64,000 bases of DNA from Isoetes taiwanensis (Eukaryota > Streptophyta > Lycopodiopsida > Isoetales > Isoetaceae), in contig JAJEKV010000064.1 in assembly GCA_021234155.1 (NCBI GenBank), forward strand, positions 3,100,001 to 3,164,000, in the 5' to 3' direction. Both the position numbers and the translations under genes were made by a program. The stretch's first letter is position 1. Each line of letters opens with the position of its first letter. Of the stretch, positions 32,062 through 43,626 are shown piece by piece. A model generated the notes under the pieces. The model had not been told where the DNA came from and made no database searches. It saw nothing but the letters and a program-made list of their open reading frames with translations.

Positions 32062-33374
32062 TTACATTAGATATGCCCCAACAGATTCCTTGTTCACCCA
32101 TGTATGCCTCATTTTTTCGGGATCGTCCGTGCTCGTCCGCTCAAAGCACTCTGCCTGGGCCTGCTCTACCATAAATTCACCTCTCTTGATAGAACCCCAG
32201 CCCCGTATTGGGTTCTTGAAGTGAACGGGCCAATGGCAGTTGTATGAAAGGACAACTTTCTTCCCGGATTTAAGCCTCCGAGTCCTGGTAAAGAGGTCCT
32301 CTATCTGCTGCAAGGTGTGGAAATCAAGCTTATAATCTGGAGCTAGGCTGAGCATTGTTATGTGAAGGATTCTCTCATTGGACATGAAGGTGTAATTATA
32401 TCAGAAACCTCTACTACAGCATGGGGCAACAGAGGGGAAGGAAAAGGGAAACGCTCATTGTCATGGCTAGATGTTACCTGGCTGCCCGAGGGGTCTGCTG
32501 ATAGGGGCTCTTCGGGTTCTTTCTCCAACACAATAGAATTGAGGATTTCTAAATTTAGATCTGCAATGACACGGTGTACTTGGGAAGTCCACGCAGATTC
32601 TCTTGTCTGCTTGTCATCAGCAGCCAAAGGATTCTATTCTTGCTCCTCGACACCCTCTGAGCCATAAACAGTAGCTATATTCTTTGCATATCTGGCCATT
32701 CTAGCCTCCTTATCTTTTTCCCACTTAGCATTCCTCCTGGCAACATAATCTTCTGCATATTTCATGGCAGCATCCTCCTTATCTCCTATCAATCGCTCCA
32801 TTTTGCCAACGTGATCCCAACCAATCTTAAGTGCATGGTCTTGGCACCTTCTAAGATATCTTCTCTAATTAACCCTATACCTATACTCAGGACCACTCTA
32901 TAGGCAAGTTGATATGCTGAGAGGTCACGGTTGGGCCTTCTCTTTTGCTTTGTTTGAGTCTGCTTGCGCCTTCCCACTGGTGTTCCCTCCACAACAAACG
33001 CAAGATTATGCACATTGTTCATGTGTGCATGTAGCCTCAACCTCTTCTCAATGTCTCATACACAGTCGAGAACTAGACAACAATGCCTCTTCTTCTTTGT
33101 GGAGTAATAGTATACCTGCTTCATGTGATATTCCTCTATCTCAGAGTCGTCATCACTAAAAGCTGCTTCAACTTCAGAAGCTAAACGCACGCCTTCGCCT
33201 TCTTCCTCTTCTTTTGCTGCTCTTCTTGGCAGATCCCTTCTTTACCGCCTTTTGAAACTCCACCGGATCTTTCCCCTTCTCGGCTGCTACAGCTGTCTTC
33301 TCTTCATTGATGGGCTTGTACTCATCATTAGAGTCGGAAAGGATCTCTGAATCTGAAGATGACATTACGGTGGA
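32062..33374 (-). pseudogene. C2H2-finger gene family, unit 2 (most complete unit)
   Basis: It starts at MSSSDSEILSDSNDEYKP (33374), runs through the acidic region, the finger (HAHMNNVHNL near 33020) and the QKRRPNRDLSAYQLAYRV block (about 32905-32960), then KEARMARYAKNIATVYG, WTSQVHRVIADLNLEI, EEPLSADPS and KLDFHTLQQIEDLFTRTRR, ending ECFERTSTDDPEKMRHTWV. A complete product would be about 435 residues. Several frameshifts and an in-frame stop near 32637 interrupt it. It repeats unit 3 downstream of the finger and unit 1 upstream of it, which defines the tandem unit. Confidence 0.6.
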
Positions 33375-33614
33375 GCCTAAGAGTCCACAAAAATAGAGCT
33401 TAGCTCTGTGGCAGCCCTGCCCTTCAATGCAGGCGCCCCAAGCTTGTTGAGATACAGACACATCAAACTAGGATGAAACCAACAATGATGCTTCCTCTGA
33501 TCAATGGGAATTGCATGTGATAGAATCATGTTTTTAAAATGAAAGAAAGAATTCAGATCATGGTTTTTGAATGAATTAGAGCAAAGAAAGCAAATAAATT
33601 CGATCCGACTTATA

Positions 33615-34375
33615 TTAGATATGTCCCAACAGATTCTCGTTCACCCATGAATGCCTCATTTTTTCAAGATCGTTCGTGCTCGTCTGCTCAAAGCACTCTG
33701 CCTGGGCTTGCTCTACTACAAATTCACCTCTCTTGGCAGAACTCCAGCCCCATATTGGGCTCTTGATGTGAACAGGCCACTGACAGTTGTATGAAAGGAC
33801 AACTTTCTTCCCGGATTTAGGCCTCCGAGTCATGGTAAAGAGGTCCTCTATCTGCTGCAAGGTGTGGAAATCAAGCTTATAATCTAGAGCTAAGCTGAGC
33901 ACAGTGTTGTGGAAGGATCCTCTCATTGGACATGAAGGTGTAATCATATTAGAATCTTCTACTACAACATGGAGCAGGAGAGGGGAAGGAAAAGGGGAAT
34001 GCTCATTGTCATGGCTAGATGAACCTGCACTTACCTGGCTGCTCGAGGGGTCTGCTGATAGTGGCTCTTCGGGGTCTTCCTTAAACACAATAGAATTGAA
34101 GATTTCTTCATTAAGATCTGCAATGACACGGTGTACTTGGGAAGTCCATTCAGGTTCTCTTGTTTGCTTGTCATCATCAGCCAAGGGATTCCATTCTTGC
34201 ACCTTGACACCCTCCAAGCCATAAACAGTGGCTATATTCTTTGGATATCTGGCCATTCTAGCCTCTTTGTCTTTTCCCACTCAGCATTCCTCCTGGCAAT
34301 ATACTCTTCTGCATATTTCTTGGCAACAACCTCCTTATCTCCTATTAGTCCCTTCATTTTGCTTACGCGATCCCG
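33615..34375 (-). pseudogene. C2H2-finger gene family, unit 3 (C-terminal half)
   Basis: An open frame of 221 residues from MGKDKEARMARYPKN (34280) to LGHI (33615) covers the C-terminal half of the family: WTSQVHRVIADLNEEI, EEPLSADPSSSQV, CPMRGSFHNTVLSLALDYKL, SGKKVVLSYNCQWPVH and RGEFVVEQAQAECFE. Sequence up to 34375 still matches the family (MKGLIGDKEVVAKKYAEE) in a shifted frame and then stops abruptly at GCGATCCC, marking the edge of the array. It is the best preserved copy of the C-terminal half. Confidence 0.6.
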
Positions 34376-34804
34376 GGTGAATAGATGAACTCAAGTATTT
34401 CAAAAGTTCTCCTATATATTTGGTGTGATGAATAAATGACTCAAATATTTCAAACCTCTATTATAGGTGTATGTGTACTAGGATGAATAAATGACTCAAG
34501 CATCAAAAGTTCTCTGATATATTAAGAGCATCTTCCAGTAATATGATGTTATTCTTTATTGTTTGTGTACGTTATTTTATGTTGTTTTCGTTCCTTATTT
34601 GATCGACCCACAGTTTTACTTTCATTTTCAATTTAGTTTTACTTATCATTTTCGTTCATTTTCGTTTTTGTTTATCGTAGTATCAAGATTGGGTGATTGA
34701 AATGGAATCCACTTTATTTACCAACTTTATTCAGTGGCCAATAGTTGAGATTTGAGAAAATTTTGTGTTATCCACTGATCCATTTAGTCATGAGAGATGG
34801 GCTA
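34376..34804. other. AT-rich stretch without a gene
   Basis: It contains short direct repeats of AAATGACTCAA and CAAAAGTTCTC (34390-34520) and T-rich sequence. Nothing codes. Confidence 0.5.
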
Positions 34805-34968
34805 GATAACGTCCTCTCCCGAGGCATTATAGGTCAAGAAATGGCCGAGTGGCCATGTGGCCAGGAAAGAAATTCCGAGGCCGTACGATAATATGGCTGA
34901 GGAATTTCCTGGCCACATGGCCACAAGGCCATTTTTCTGGGCCATAACGCCGAGGGGAGGACGTTATC
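34805..34968. mobile_element. 164-bp foldback element (MITE-like)
   Basis: The ends are 25-bp imperfect inverted repeats (GATAACGTCCTCTCCCGAGG at left, complement of CCGAGGGGAGGACGTTATC at right). Inside is a second pair, CCATGTGGCCAGGAAA and its near complement TTTCCTGGCCACATGG. The whole can fold into one long hairpin. No clear target duplication is visible. Confidence 0.75.
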
Positions 34969-35997
34969 GGCCTTAACGTCTTTGGCCGAGGCATTTAGCG
35001 CAATGGCCGCCATAGTCAAAAAGCTTGGCCAGCTTCGGGAGCCTGCACTGTATTCTAGCATCACAAGTTTGACGCACTTAAGCTTCATAGAATCAGCCTG
35101 GGATAGCTTATGCACGCCTGTTTGTGGATGATAGCTTATGCACGCCTGTTTGTGGCTCATACACAGCAACAACAGTAGGATTTGAAGGATCAAACACAAG
35201 CAGCAGCAGCACGAATTTTGAATTGAAAAAAAGAATTCTTTCCAATTTTGGGCATTTCATTCTTGTTAGAGGCTCTAGCTACGGTGGTTGCTTGCTGCAG
35301 AGCTCCGGCTATTAGAAGTCCTGTTTTAAAACAGAGATGCCCCAATCTGCGCAGCCCCAATCTGATAAGCCGGATCTGAGCATCCCCAATCTGATAAGCC
35401 GAAAAACCGTATTCGTGGTAAGCCGCATTGAAAGCTGGATTGAAACCCCTTAGAACTTACCTCGAGGCCTGGCTATGTCACAGGGATTTGACCACAGCTA
35501 TCCGACTATGATGTAGGGCAAAAAAAATTAAAAATAAAAAGATCACGTGGCATCATAAGAAATGCTATGGACATAACATCCGTGTTATAGACATAACAAA
35601 TTGTTACTGAATATAACACTTAAAGATCGAAGGCCAAGATTAAAACCTACAGCTAAATGCTGAGGCCAAGGACATTAAGACAGGAATAACACCCAAGAAA
35701 CTAAGGGCTTTATGCTCTACTATAACAATTGAGGCAAAGCTGGGCCTCAATTGTTTAAGTAGGACATAACACCCCGAGTTATCCACCTTAACACATGCAG
35801 CCGATTTATGGCCGTCCACCATAACAAGCAAGGAGTTTATAGGCATTTGGCATAACAAACCAGCTTATGTGCCCCCCTGTTACTAGTAACATCGTTACAA
35901 ACAACAATGAGATTTGATCTCAGCTATAAAACTTGAGGGCCTGCAGGTTAAGGTCCACTACTCCTGACCCTCAAGTAACAAACATTATAAACTTCAT
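34969..35997. other. Region without a gene
   Basis: It contains a direct duplication of GATAGCTTATGCACGCCTG at 35102-35155, repeated CCCCAATCTGATAAGCCG at 35357-35401, and an 11-bp perfect stem ACAATTGAGGC/GCCTCAATTGT at about 35725-35756. The words ATAACA and TAACAC are frequent from 35580 to 35860. Confidence 0.6.
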
Positions 35998-37682
35998 ATG
36001 TTGTTAACTGATTTATGCAATGAATGCCTCATGAGGGGGAGTTTTCCAGATGAATGGTGTATCAATAGGACAATTCCTATATATAAGTCTGGAAGCAAGA
36101 ATGAGGTAAGAAACTATCGAACAATCTTGGTAAGCAATATTTTTGCTAAGCTTTTTGCGTCTATGCTTGAAAACAAAATCTCTTCTTGGGCTGATGAACA
36201 CGACAGTAGAGCTATTGGACAAGCAGGCTTCCGGAGTGGCCACTCAACATTAGACCACTTAGCTACTTTGCGAGTAATGACAGAGGGTGCAAAAGGCTCT
36301 GGAAATAAAAGGTATGTGGCATTTATTGACTCGGCAAAATGTTGTAGCTTGTCTAGCAGGTCCTAGTAGAGCTATCCTTCCCTTTTACTGGACCAGAAAA
36401 GATTGAAAACACAATTGGTGTAAAACAGGGCTGCTCGTGTTCCCCTACCCTTTTTGGGTTATTTATTGATGAGCTTGAGAGCTGGTTGGCTAGACTTGGT
36501 GGAGTTGGAGCTAGACTTGGAAGGTATGTTATTCAGCTCTTGCTATTTGCAGATGACATAGTGTTAATCTCTAAGTCAGCAAGCGGTCTACAGCATCAGT
36601 TGAATGTGTTGGATGCTTTCTGTGCTGAAAAACGAATGTGCATCAATGCAGATAAATCTAAAGTTATGGTGTTTGGTGGTTATGATCCTACAATTTTCTT
36701 TATTGGAGGGATCCCTTTGGAGAAAGTAAATGCATATAAATATAACGCAGAACTATAGATGGAATATGGCAGCCCAAAAGAGGGCCTCAGGGGGCATGCG
36801 AGCATTATACAGTATGTTACACCAGTGTAAAATTAATAATTTTGATCATTGGAACCTGAGGCGACTGCTATTTGGCGTTCAAGTGAAGCCAGTAATCCTT
36901 TATGGTAGTCCAATCTGGGGGCCCGGATTATCAAGGAAAAGTTGGAATGACATTGAAAAAGTGCAGAAGAGATTCCTACTTGGAGAATTTGGGGCAAAAC
37001 CACAAACACCATATGAAATGCTATTAGCAGAGGCGGGCATGCTTCCATTAGAGGTAGAGGCTCTTTGTAGGACCATAACCTATGTTAACAGGGTGCTGGA
37101 TATGGATCATGATCGTTTTCCTAGATTGGCTCTAGAACAATCTATAACTAAAGGTTGGTATTTCGATGTTAAAAAATGGGCAGAAAGATGGTTGGGTGCA
37201 GTTTGGCCCACCTCGTGTAAGTTCAAAGAAATTCATGAACAGATTTCTGAGATAGCTATAAAGATTCAGAAAGAGATGTTAAAAAGCAGTTTTACCTCAT
37301 GGAGATAAATGACCTACGAGAATATACAGAACAAAGGTATCTCCTATCCAATATAGATAGGAAAAATCGGATGCTTATCTCTCAGCTACGATTGTCGTCC
37401 CATATACTTCATATAAAGACTGGGAGGTGGAATGGTAATCGGTTTTGTCCTGGATGTCTAGAGCTTGAAATTGAAACAGAGGAACATGCATTCTTGAGAT
37501 GTGACTCTTATGCGCATATTCGACTCAATCATGGCATCCAGGTGAACACATTAAAAGATCTCTTTGATATACCGGCACACCTTTTAAGCTCGTATTTGAA
37601 GGCTATCTGGAAAGAAAGAAAAGACATAATGAATTTGTTTGAATTCATGAAAGATTTTGAATCAGAATATGCTCTAGATTGA
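35998..37682 (+). pseudogene. LINE reverse transcriptase, C-terminal part, broken
   Basis: Pieces in order: 35998-36366 (FPDEWCINRTIPIYKSGSKN, QAGFRSGHSTLDHLATLRV, VAFIDSAKC where a frameshift or small deletion occurs); about 36370-36480 (IGVKQGCSCSPTLFGLFIDE in another frame); 36486-36758 (RYVIQLLLFADDIVLISKSA with the active-site FADD, KSKVMVFGG); 36730-37308 (KPVILYGSPIWGPGL, QKRFLLGEFGAKPQTPYEML); and 37299-37682 with the knuckle RFCPGCLELEIETEEHAFLR. At least three frame changes make it non-functional. Confidence 0.88.
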
Positions 37683-37770
37683 GCGTCTTGAATAATGAAC
37701 CATGTATCTTTTTGCCATAGAGGCCTGGGGCCTAAATGGCTTGATTAATACATAATTATTATATGCCTCA
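35998..37770 (+). mobile_element. 5'-truncated L1-type LINE
   Basis: The element begins inside the reverse transcriptase and runs to the ORF2 C-terminus and a short 3' region (about 37680-37770). It has the same architecture as the LINE at 23.6-28.1 kb, but the proteins have diverged (FADD here, YADD there), so it is another copy or subfamily. 5' truncation is the usual result of incomplete reverse transcription. Confidence 0.88.
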
Positions 37771-38312
37771 ACAAATGTCACATGGTTTTTTGAGAAAGTT
37801 CAGTCAGAATTTAACCTCCAAACAATCATTGCTAGCCTTCACTTACATTGCCTCATGCAGTCCATAAATTGGAACTCATGGTATATGATTAAAGGTCGAG
37901 TGACAAATACAAGTTCAGCAGCCGTACCCTTAATATAGAGCTAGCAAGCTGGAGGGCACATGGTTTCTCTATTTTATAATAATACAATTTTTCATTTTGG
38001 TGTACACTTAGGTCTTCCTCGAGTGCTAGCAACAGAGAAGAGCATCCTGAAGAAGCTCCATAGCAACGTTGTCTCAAAACTTTAGGCAACCTATTTTGCC
38101 GACGTCTATCAGAGGACACAACTCACTGCTGGAACAATTACAACTACCCCTCAATGACTAAAATGTATGAGAAGTGCGGGCTTACCTCATTACCTATAAT
38201 ACAGAACAAGAACTATGATTGGTGCCACATTAGCACCATGATGCTTGCAAAACCAAGTACACAGCCAAAAGCTCCTCAAGCAGAGCCTCCAGTAAGCCTT
38301 AAATTTACACAG
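37771..38312. other. Spacer and PPX 3' flank
   Basis: No coding region. The part next to 38313 is the likely 3' untranslated region of PPX on the minus strand. Confidence 0.5.
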
Positions 38313-40928
38313 TTAAAGAAAGTAATCTGGTGCAGGCTTTTTGGAAGGTATACCCCTGGCCTCCTACTCTCACAGCGAAGACACAAGATTAGAGAACAGA
38401 ATAAAAAAAACCTCCCAATATCAGCATAATCATTCAAGTTACCTGGGGAGCTGCCTCAAAGACAGTAAACTTTTTGTTCAGGTGCTCATCCAACTCCAAA
38501 ATGGCAGCAACATTCCCACATCTGGATTGCAACAGCAAAGACCACCCTAAGCTTTGAATTAACAGTTAAGGGGAATGACACAAATGGCTCTGAAACAATA
38601 AGCACCCCCATAACATCCTACCTGTAACAGTAATTTGGTGCCGACCATACCGTCACAACTTGGTTGTTGAACATCCATTTATACCCTTCCATTACCAATT
38701 GATGAGCCCGACAAATCAAGTCAATCTTATTTGTATGATTAAAAGTTGTAACTGCACTTCCTCCAAACAGATACCCTGCACCACGGGGGCTCAAACCCCA
38801 ACCCTGTATATCTTCAGGATCAGACCATAGAAGATCGCACATAGCGCCATCATGAGGTACTTCTTGCTTTCGATCAATTATTCTAATCTGATATTCACCA
38901 CCATGAGAAGTATAAACATATTGTCATAATAAACAATGCCATCACTTCAGAAGCAACATACCTGGTCAATTGTCCTTATGGCTGGGGAAAGACCTCCATG
39001 CACACTGAATATTTTGTTCTCAATCAAAGCTGAAAGACTGCAAGGGTAATCGCAAAAATTATTTTATACCACTTCATACAGAAGCCCAGGATAATCCAAT
39101 TGTACAGACCTTAGATAGTCAAAAATATCAGTGCAGTAACGCCAGACATTTACAGATCCATATTTTCTTAAGCATTCATCATAAAAACCATAAACCTGAA
39201 AGAATCATGAACTTCAGAATGTTATCATAAGTTCACAAATACAACACAAAGATGCAAATGCACAAATACAACACAAAGATGCAAATGCATAGCAATTTAT
39301 ACCTGCGTTATTTGACGACTCTCATGGTTTCCTCGTATAAGGGTAATTCGATCTGGATAACGCACCTACAGAAAATTTCCCATCAGCAAACTACCAAAAA
39401 GAAAGCTCAATAAAAAGAAGTCTAAACTGCCAGGGACGGTATTATGATATCCTCCACTTAAAACTCTTCAGAATGCTATTACATAATACTTATAGACATC
39501 CCAGGCTTTTAAAGAGGCACTATTTCAATAAACAATAATGAAATCCTCATGGTCCAGAAGGCCAGCTAATGGCAAACTATACTCCCTCATCTATTCCTTT
39601 GTACAGTCATGATTCATTATAACCAAAACTGGCCAAAAAGCTAGACTACTCTTGAAGCATGCAATTTAAAGACAATATCCACAAACTTCCTCGACTAACT
39701 ATCCAAGACCAACATGAGCACCTGTTATATGCTCTAATTACCTTCAAAGCTAACAACAGCAAAAACGTCTCCACAGAATAGAAACCGCGGTCGACAAAAT
39801 CACCCAGAAATAGATAATTTGTTTGTGGACAATCCCCCCCTACTCTGAAGAGTTCCTTCATATCGTAGAATTGACCATGTATATCTCCACAAATCTGTAA
39901 CACCAAAACTCAGATAAAACGAATTGGAAAAAAGCTAGAACGTTCCTTGACCAGTGAATCAATCATTTGCATTTTCATAATATTCATATTACTCCATTAT
40001 AAAAGTAAATATGCAACTCATCCAGTCCAACGTTTTTAACAAATCTAGCCAAGGATAACCAGTATAGACAGGAAGCATGCAACAGTCTATACATGTGAAG
40101 TGGATAGAATGTGCTGAGAAGACATCAACATAAACATCATCACTTGAACATAGTGTCAGCTTAAAACGAAAATGCCCACTTGCGATGGATGATATCCATG
40201 AAGCTTAGTTGTAGGAGGTGAAGAGAAAGAATGGATCTCTAAAACTCCATTCTAAACATAGTGCTCTTAATTCAATTGAAAAGGAGCTATCAAATCGAGC
40301 AGATGGACAGCTGATGAGGAAAAGGAAGAAAATGATAAAAACACCATCATAGAAAAGCTAAAGCTAGTTTCATGAAAAAAATTATTCGAATGGCAACTTT
40401 CTTCATTACCATAAAAGGACAAGGGAAAAAGAAAAGGATGGTATACCAAAGTCCCAAATTCTTTGACCCACAATTTTCCCTTGATAATCTCCCAAATTTT
40501 TTGACCCACAATCTTCTGTTGATAATTTCAACGTTAACAGATTTGAAAGGGTTTCAGAAAATCAAACTATTAATTCATATGCTTTTCTCACGGTTCTTGG
40601 AACGAGTCCCAAAGATGATGGATACGAGTGTCCTTGAATGACGAGGAAGTTACAAGAAACTTGCACCATGCAATGATGATAAAAGCACAAACTTTGGCCT
40701 TATACGGATAGCAATAGTGCATCAGCTCCCGTTTACCCTAAAACTAAACACACGGAGGCCGTCAAAAGCAAAGGCACAAGGACATACCGTGACAGGAGCG
40801 TCTACGCGCTGGACATTACTCTCCTCGACCAAAATTTCCATAGCCTTGAGGCAGAGCGCCTTAACTTCTGATTCCTTAAGCGGCTCGCATCGTTTGAGCT
40901 GTTCGATTTGTCTATCAAGATCAGACAT
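38313..40928 (-). CDS. PPX: Protein phosphatase PPX (PP4-type) catalytic subunit
   Basis: Serine/threonine phosphatase of the PP2A superfamily, PP4/PPX branch; it removes phosphate from proteins in nucleus and cytoplasm with regulatory partners. Exons on the minus strand: 40788-40928, 39742-39894, 39303-39365, 39110-39195, 38962-39037, 38622-38887, 38443-38521 and 38313-38363. They total 915 nt, 304 residues plus TAA, with all introns GT-AG and phases consistent. The start [17 protein letters not shown] is the PPX signature; an in-frame ATG nine codons upstream adds a non-conserved leader. Metal and catalytic motifs are complete: GDIHG at residues 50-54, GDFVDRG at 78-84, GNHE at 110-113 and HGG at 161-163. 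The end PAPDYFL carries the methylatable C-terminal Leu. Compared with Arabidopsis PPX, one residue is missing after DPEDI. Intron 3 carries a 27-bp duplication. The gene looks intact. Confidence 0.95.
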
Positions 40929-41041
40929 GCTGAGAGGATGGAAGTGTTCCGGCAAAAAAAAAGGAACACTTCAGGAGTCAAAAAGCAAGGCAAGGAGAAG
41001 GGCAAGAGGGGGCAGCCGACCAGAAGAAAAAAAGTGTGAAA
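40929..41041. promoter_or_regulatory. Possible bidirectional promoter between PPX and the divergent gene
   Basis: Only about 113 bp separate the PPX start codon (minus strand) from the first ATG of the plus-strand gene model. The sequence is purine-rich on the plus strand (AAGGCAAGGAGAAGGGCAAG), equivalent to a pyrimidine-rich 5' leader for PPX. No TATA box is seen. The two transcripts would have to share or overlap their promoters and leaders. Confidence 0.45.
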
Positions 41042-43626
41042 ATGCAAGGCACGGGAGGCGAATCCAGAAAGGAGGCCTCCGGCGGGCCGATCGGCATCGC
41101 CTTGCCGGACTCTACGCGCGCTAAGGTACGCCTAGCCCTTTCCTCTCCAAATCTGTCACGTCATCGCCACACTAACATAACAGCGCACGATTGGTCTCTC
41201 TTTTTTTTTTGGGTTGCCCCTAGGGGGGCAAACCCTTGTTGAGGTGGGTTCTTAGCATATTCCAAGAATATGCTGGTATATACCTAGTATATTCAGAAAA
41301 CTGCTAAAAACTTGGTACAGCCCTTAAACTGGCGGTCATCCTAGTTAGTCGGCGAGGCTCTTCTTTCACTGAGTAGCCGGTTAGCCAGTCAAGGATATGG
41401 CTCGTATTGACATAATCGCGTCTGTCTGTGATTTTTTCCTTTTTGCAATGGAGACGGTTTGCGGCAGAGCAAAGGAGGATTGATCAGCAACGATGCGTAC
41501 AGTATCCTGAAGACGACGAGCAGGAGATACTTGTTGAATATCCCAATGATCACGATCTGGATATCGCTTTTAGTAATCCTGCTTTGATTTCTAGGCGAGC
41601 ATATAATAAAATTTATTGGCATTGATTGTTCTTTCATTGCTTGAAGTGCTTCTGTCCGAGGTTTGGCTATTTGTCATGTCTCACAACCTTGTTGACTGAT
41701 ACCAACAAACTTTGGTGTCTAATCTATTCTTTATGATGCTGCAGCGTTATCATTATCACTAACAGGTTCTCGGGATGAGAAGGTCCCCAAAGTCCTGGAT
41801 ATGTCCTATGAGGTAAGACTATATCTGCAAAATCCATTCTTCCACAATGAACAAGTTTGTTGTAAAGTATGAATTATATTGTTATATTTCAAATCTTAGA
41901 GATTACTTGTGTGGTAAAGGGCAGAGGTTAAACTTTAACTTAGAATCCAACTCTTTTAATATACAGATGTTTGAAAATAAGGATCTGGAATGGAATGATG
42001 AAGATCTAAGGAAGAAGACGGCTGAGAAAAATAGCACACAGGGAACGTCGCTACTCCAGAACCTGTGGGCCTTGCCAAATATTCCTGGCCACGGATTCTC
42101 CCCCTTTTGTTCTTTCTTGTCGCTCGGCAATCATCTTTCATATGGCAGAGCAGATCAAGGCATTCGGCAAACCCTGGATATTTCTTAAGGTACTAGAATT
42201 TTTGTTTTCTTCTTTAGTCTTATGGCTTCTGTCTCTCTGATTTATTTCATAAGCTGAAGTATGTGTCACTTTTGTAAGCACATTCCATGAAGGAACTGTG
42301 CAGAAAGGAAATCCATCGACCCTCCTCACAGCCGATTTTGGTCAGATCGTTTTGGCAGTCCGACATTTTGTTTTGAGAAACACCGCAGTTTCTGTTCAGA
42401 GTTTCCCTTGCCGCCACGCCAAATAATGGATTTTGTTTATCTGTTGCCCTTTGAGTGATGGTTCCAAGCTCGCCATGGCAAAGAAAAGAGGACATGCAAG
42501 TGCTACTTCCATCCCGGTATAAAATTCGTTTTCTCTCTAAATTGCCTAAGATTGTTGTTTCTCGATTTAATGAATTTCTTTGATTGTATAGTAAATGGAT
42601 TTGTTCAAGTGATCCAGCCCTATGTACTCTAGCAATGAGCGAAGTTTACCGCCAATGGGATATTATCAAATGGCGAAAGCTTGACATGTGTGATTTTCCC
42701 AACCACCTTTTGGTCCTTGTCCATGGTATCCTTGCCGTGTAAAAAGAACTAGGAAATTTGTCGAGAATTTACGCTTCTTATGAAGGACATTTTTATGGTA
42801 AAATTTTTTATTCTTATAATTGCAGCCCAAGCGATTGGAACTATGTAAAAGCTGAGCTGAAAGTGAGGCTTGGAAGTAAGTTTCTTATTCATGATAATAC
42901 ATATATGCCATATTTAGTCTCTATATACTGAGATTATTGTCTTCAAGATCGATGCCCGTAAAGCATGCATGCAGCCAAAGACCGTGAATTCCTACTTGCA
43001 TATAACATATGGGATAGACGTTCTTCGGAGAGAGCTTTGGCCAATGAGGTAACGTATACTGTGTTAATCATATGAAATTTTTCAAAGATAAATAGATGTT
43101 ATGTAATCGTTGCATTCTAGATATGGAACTTCAATGTTTCAATGTGATTCACTATCTTATAAAGTGGAGAACTTTAATTTCGTGCAAGCGCTTTTAAGTG
43201 TTCCTAACTTTGTTTGTACACAAATTTGTGAAGACATGCAAAATTGGCTATGGCTAGGCTATGGCTAGTCACATAACCTGTTGCAAGCTAAATTTCTTGA
43301 CCTTTAATGATCTACTAGTCAAAGAGTACTAGAAACATCCTAAAACCGAATTGAAAAGGAAAGACTCGCCTCCCTTAAAAAAGAAAGGAAAGGAAAATGT
43401 TATATGACTTTGTTCCATTGCTTTATTTTTCAAGATTTCCACATGTTAGAGCTGAATGAAAGTAATGGTGTAATATTATAAACATCTATTTTCTCATTTG
43501 TAATATGACATGAAGATATATGGATCTGACCCAATAGCTCCCTATTCTATTGGGAGTGCTTGTGCCGAGAGAATTGCAGCTCCATTAGCACCTTTCCTAA
43601 TTGATCGCATGGTTGGCGGTTGTTTT
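41042..43626 (+). CDS. Predicted multi-exon gene of unknown identity, divergent from PPX
   Basis: Two sets of phase-consistent exons support a gene, but I could not join them. Set one: 41042-41125 (MQGTGGESRKEASGG..), 41470-41572 (QRRIDQQRCVQYPEDDEQEI..), 41745-41812 (..TGSRDEKVPKVLDMSYE) and 41967 onward (MFENKDLEWNDEDLRKKTAE) with a stop at 42188. Set two: an exon ending at about 42519 (SPWQRKEDMQVLLPS), 42826-42875 (PSDWNYVKAELKVRLG), 42975-43048 (KDREFLLAYNIWDRRSSERA) and 43516-43626 (IYGSDPIAPYSIGS..AERIAAPLAPFLIDRM), ending in TGA. Exons are flanked by AG and GT and the frame carries across them. The first intron contains a repeat shared with 47.0 kb. An open segment at 42593-42741 (WDIIKWRKLDMCDFPNH) is faintly F-box-like. 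I do not recognise the protein. Confidence 0.45.
41211..41436 (+). repeat. Dispersed repeat, copy 1 (in intron)
   Basis: A block of about 190 bp beginning GGGTTGCCCCTAGGGGGGC and ending near AAGGATATGG is followed by a short block, CTCGTATTGACATAATCGCG. The same two blocks occur at 47.0 kb in the opposite order. Confidence 0.85.

Larger units (their letters stand above)
31180..34375 (-). repeat. Tandem array of about 1.5-kb units
   Basis: The marker CTGGCCATTCTAGCCTC occurs at about 31186, 32693 and 34250, giving periods of about 1,507 and 1,557 bp. Coding and spacer sequence are both duplicated, including a TCCACAAAAATAGAGCTTAG spacer word at about 31876 and 33385. There are two full units and about 125 bp of a third. 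Confidence 0.85.
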
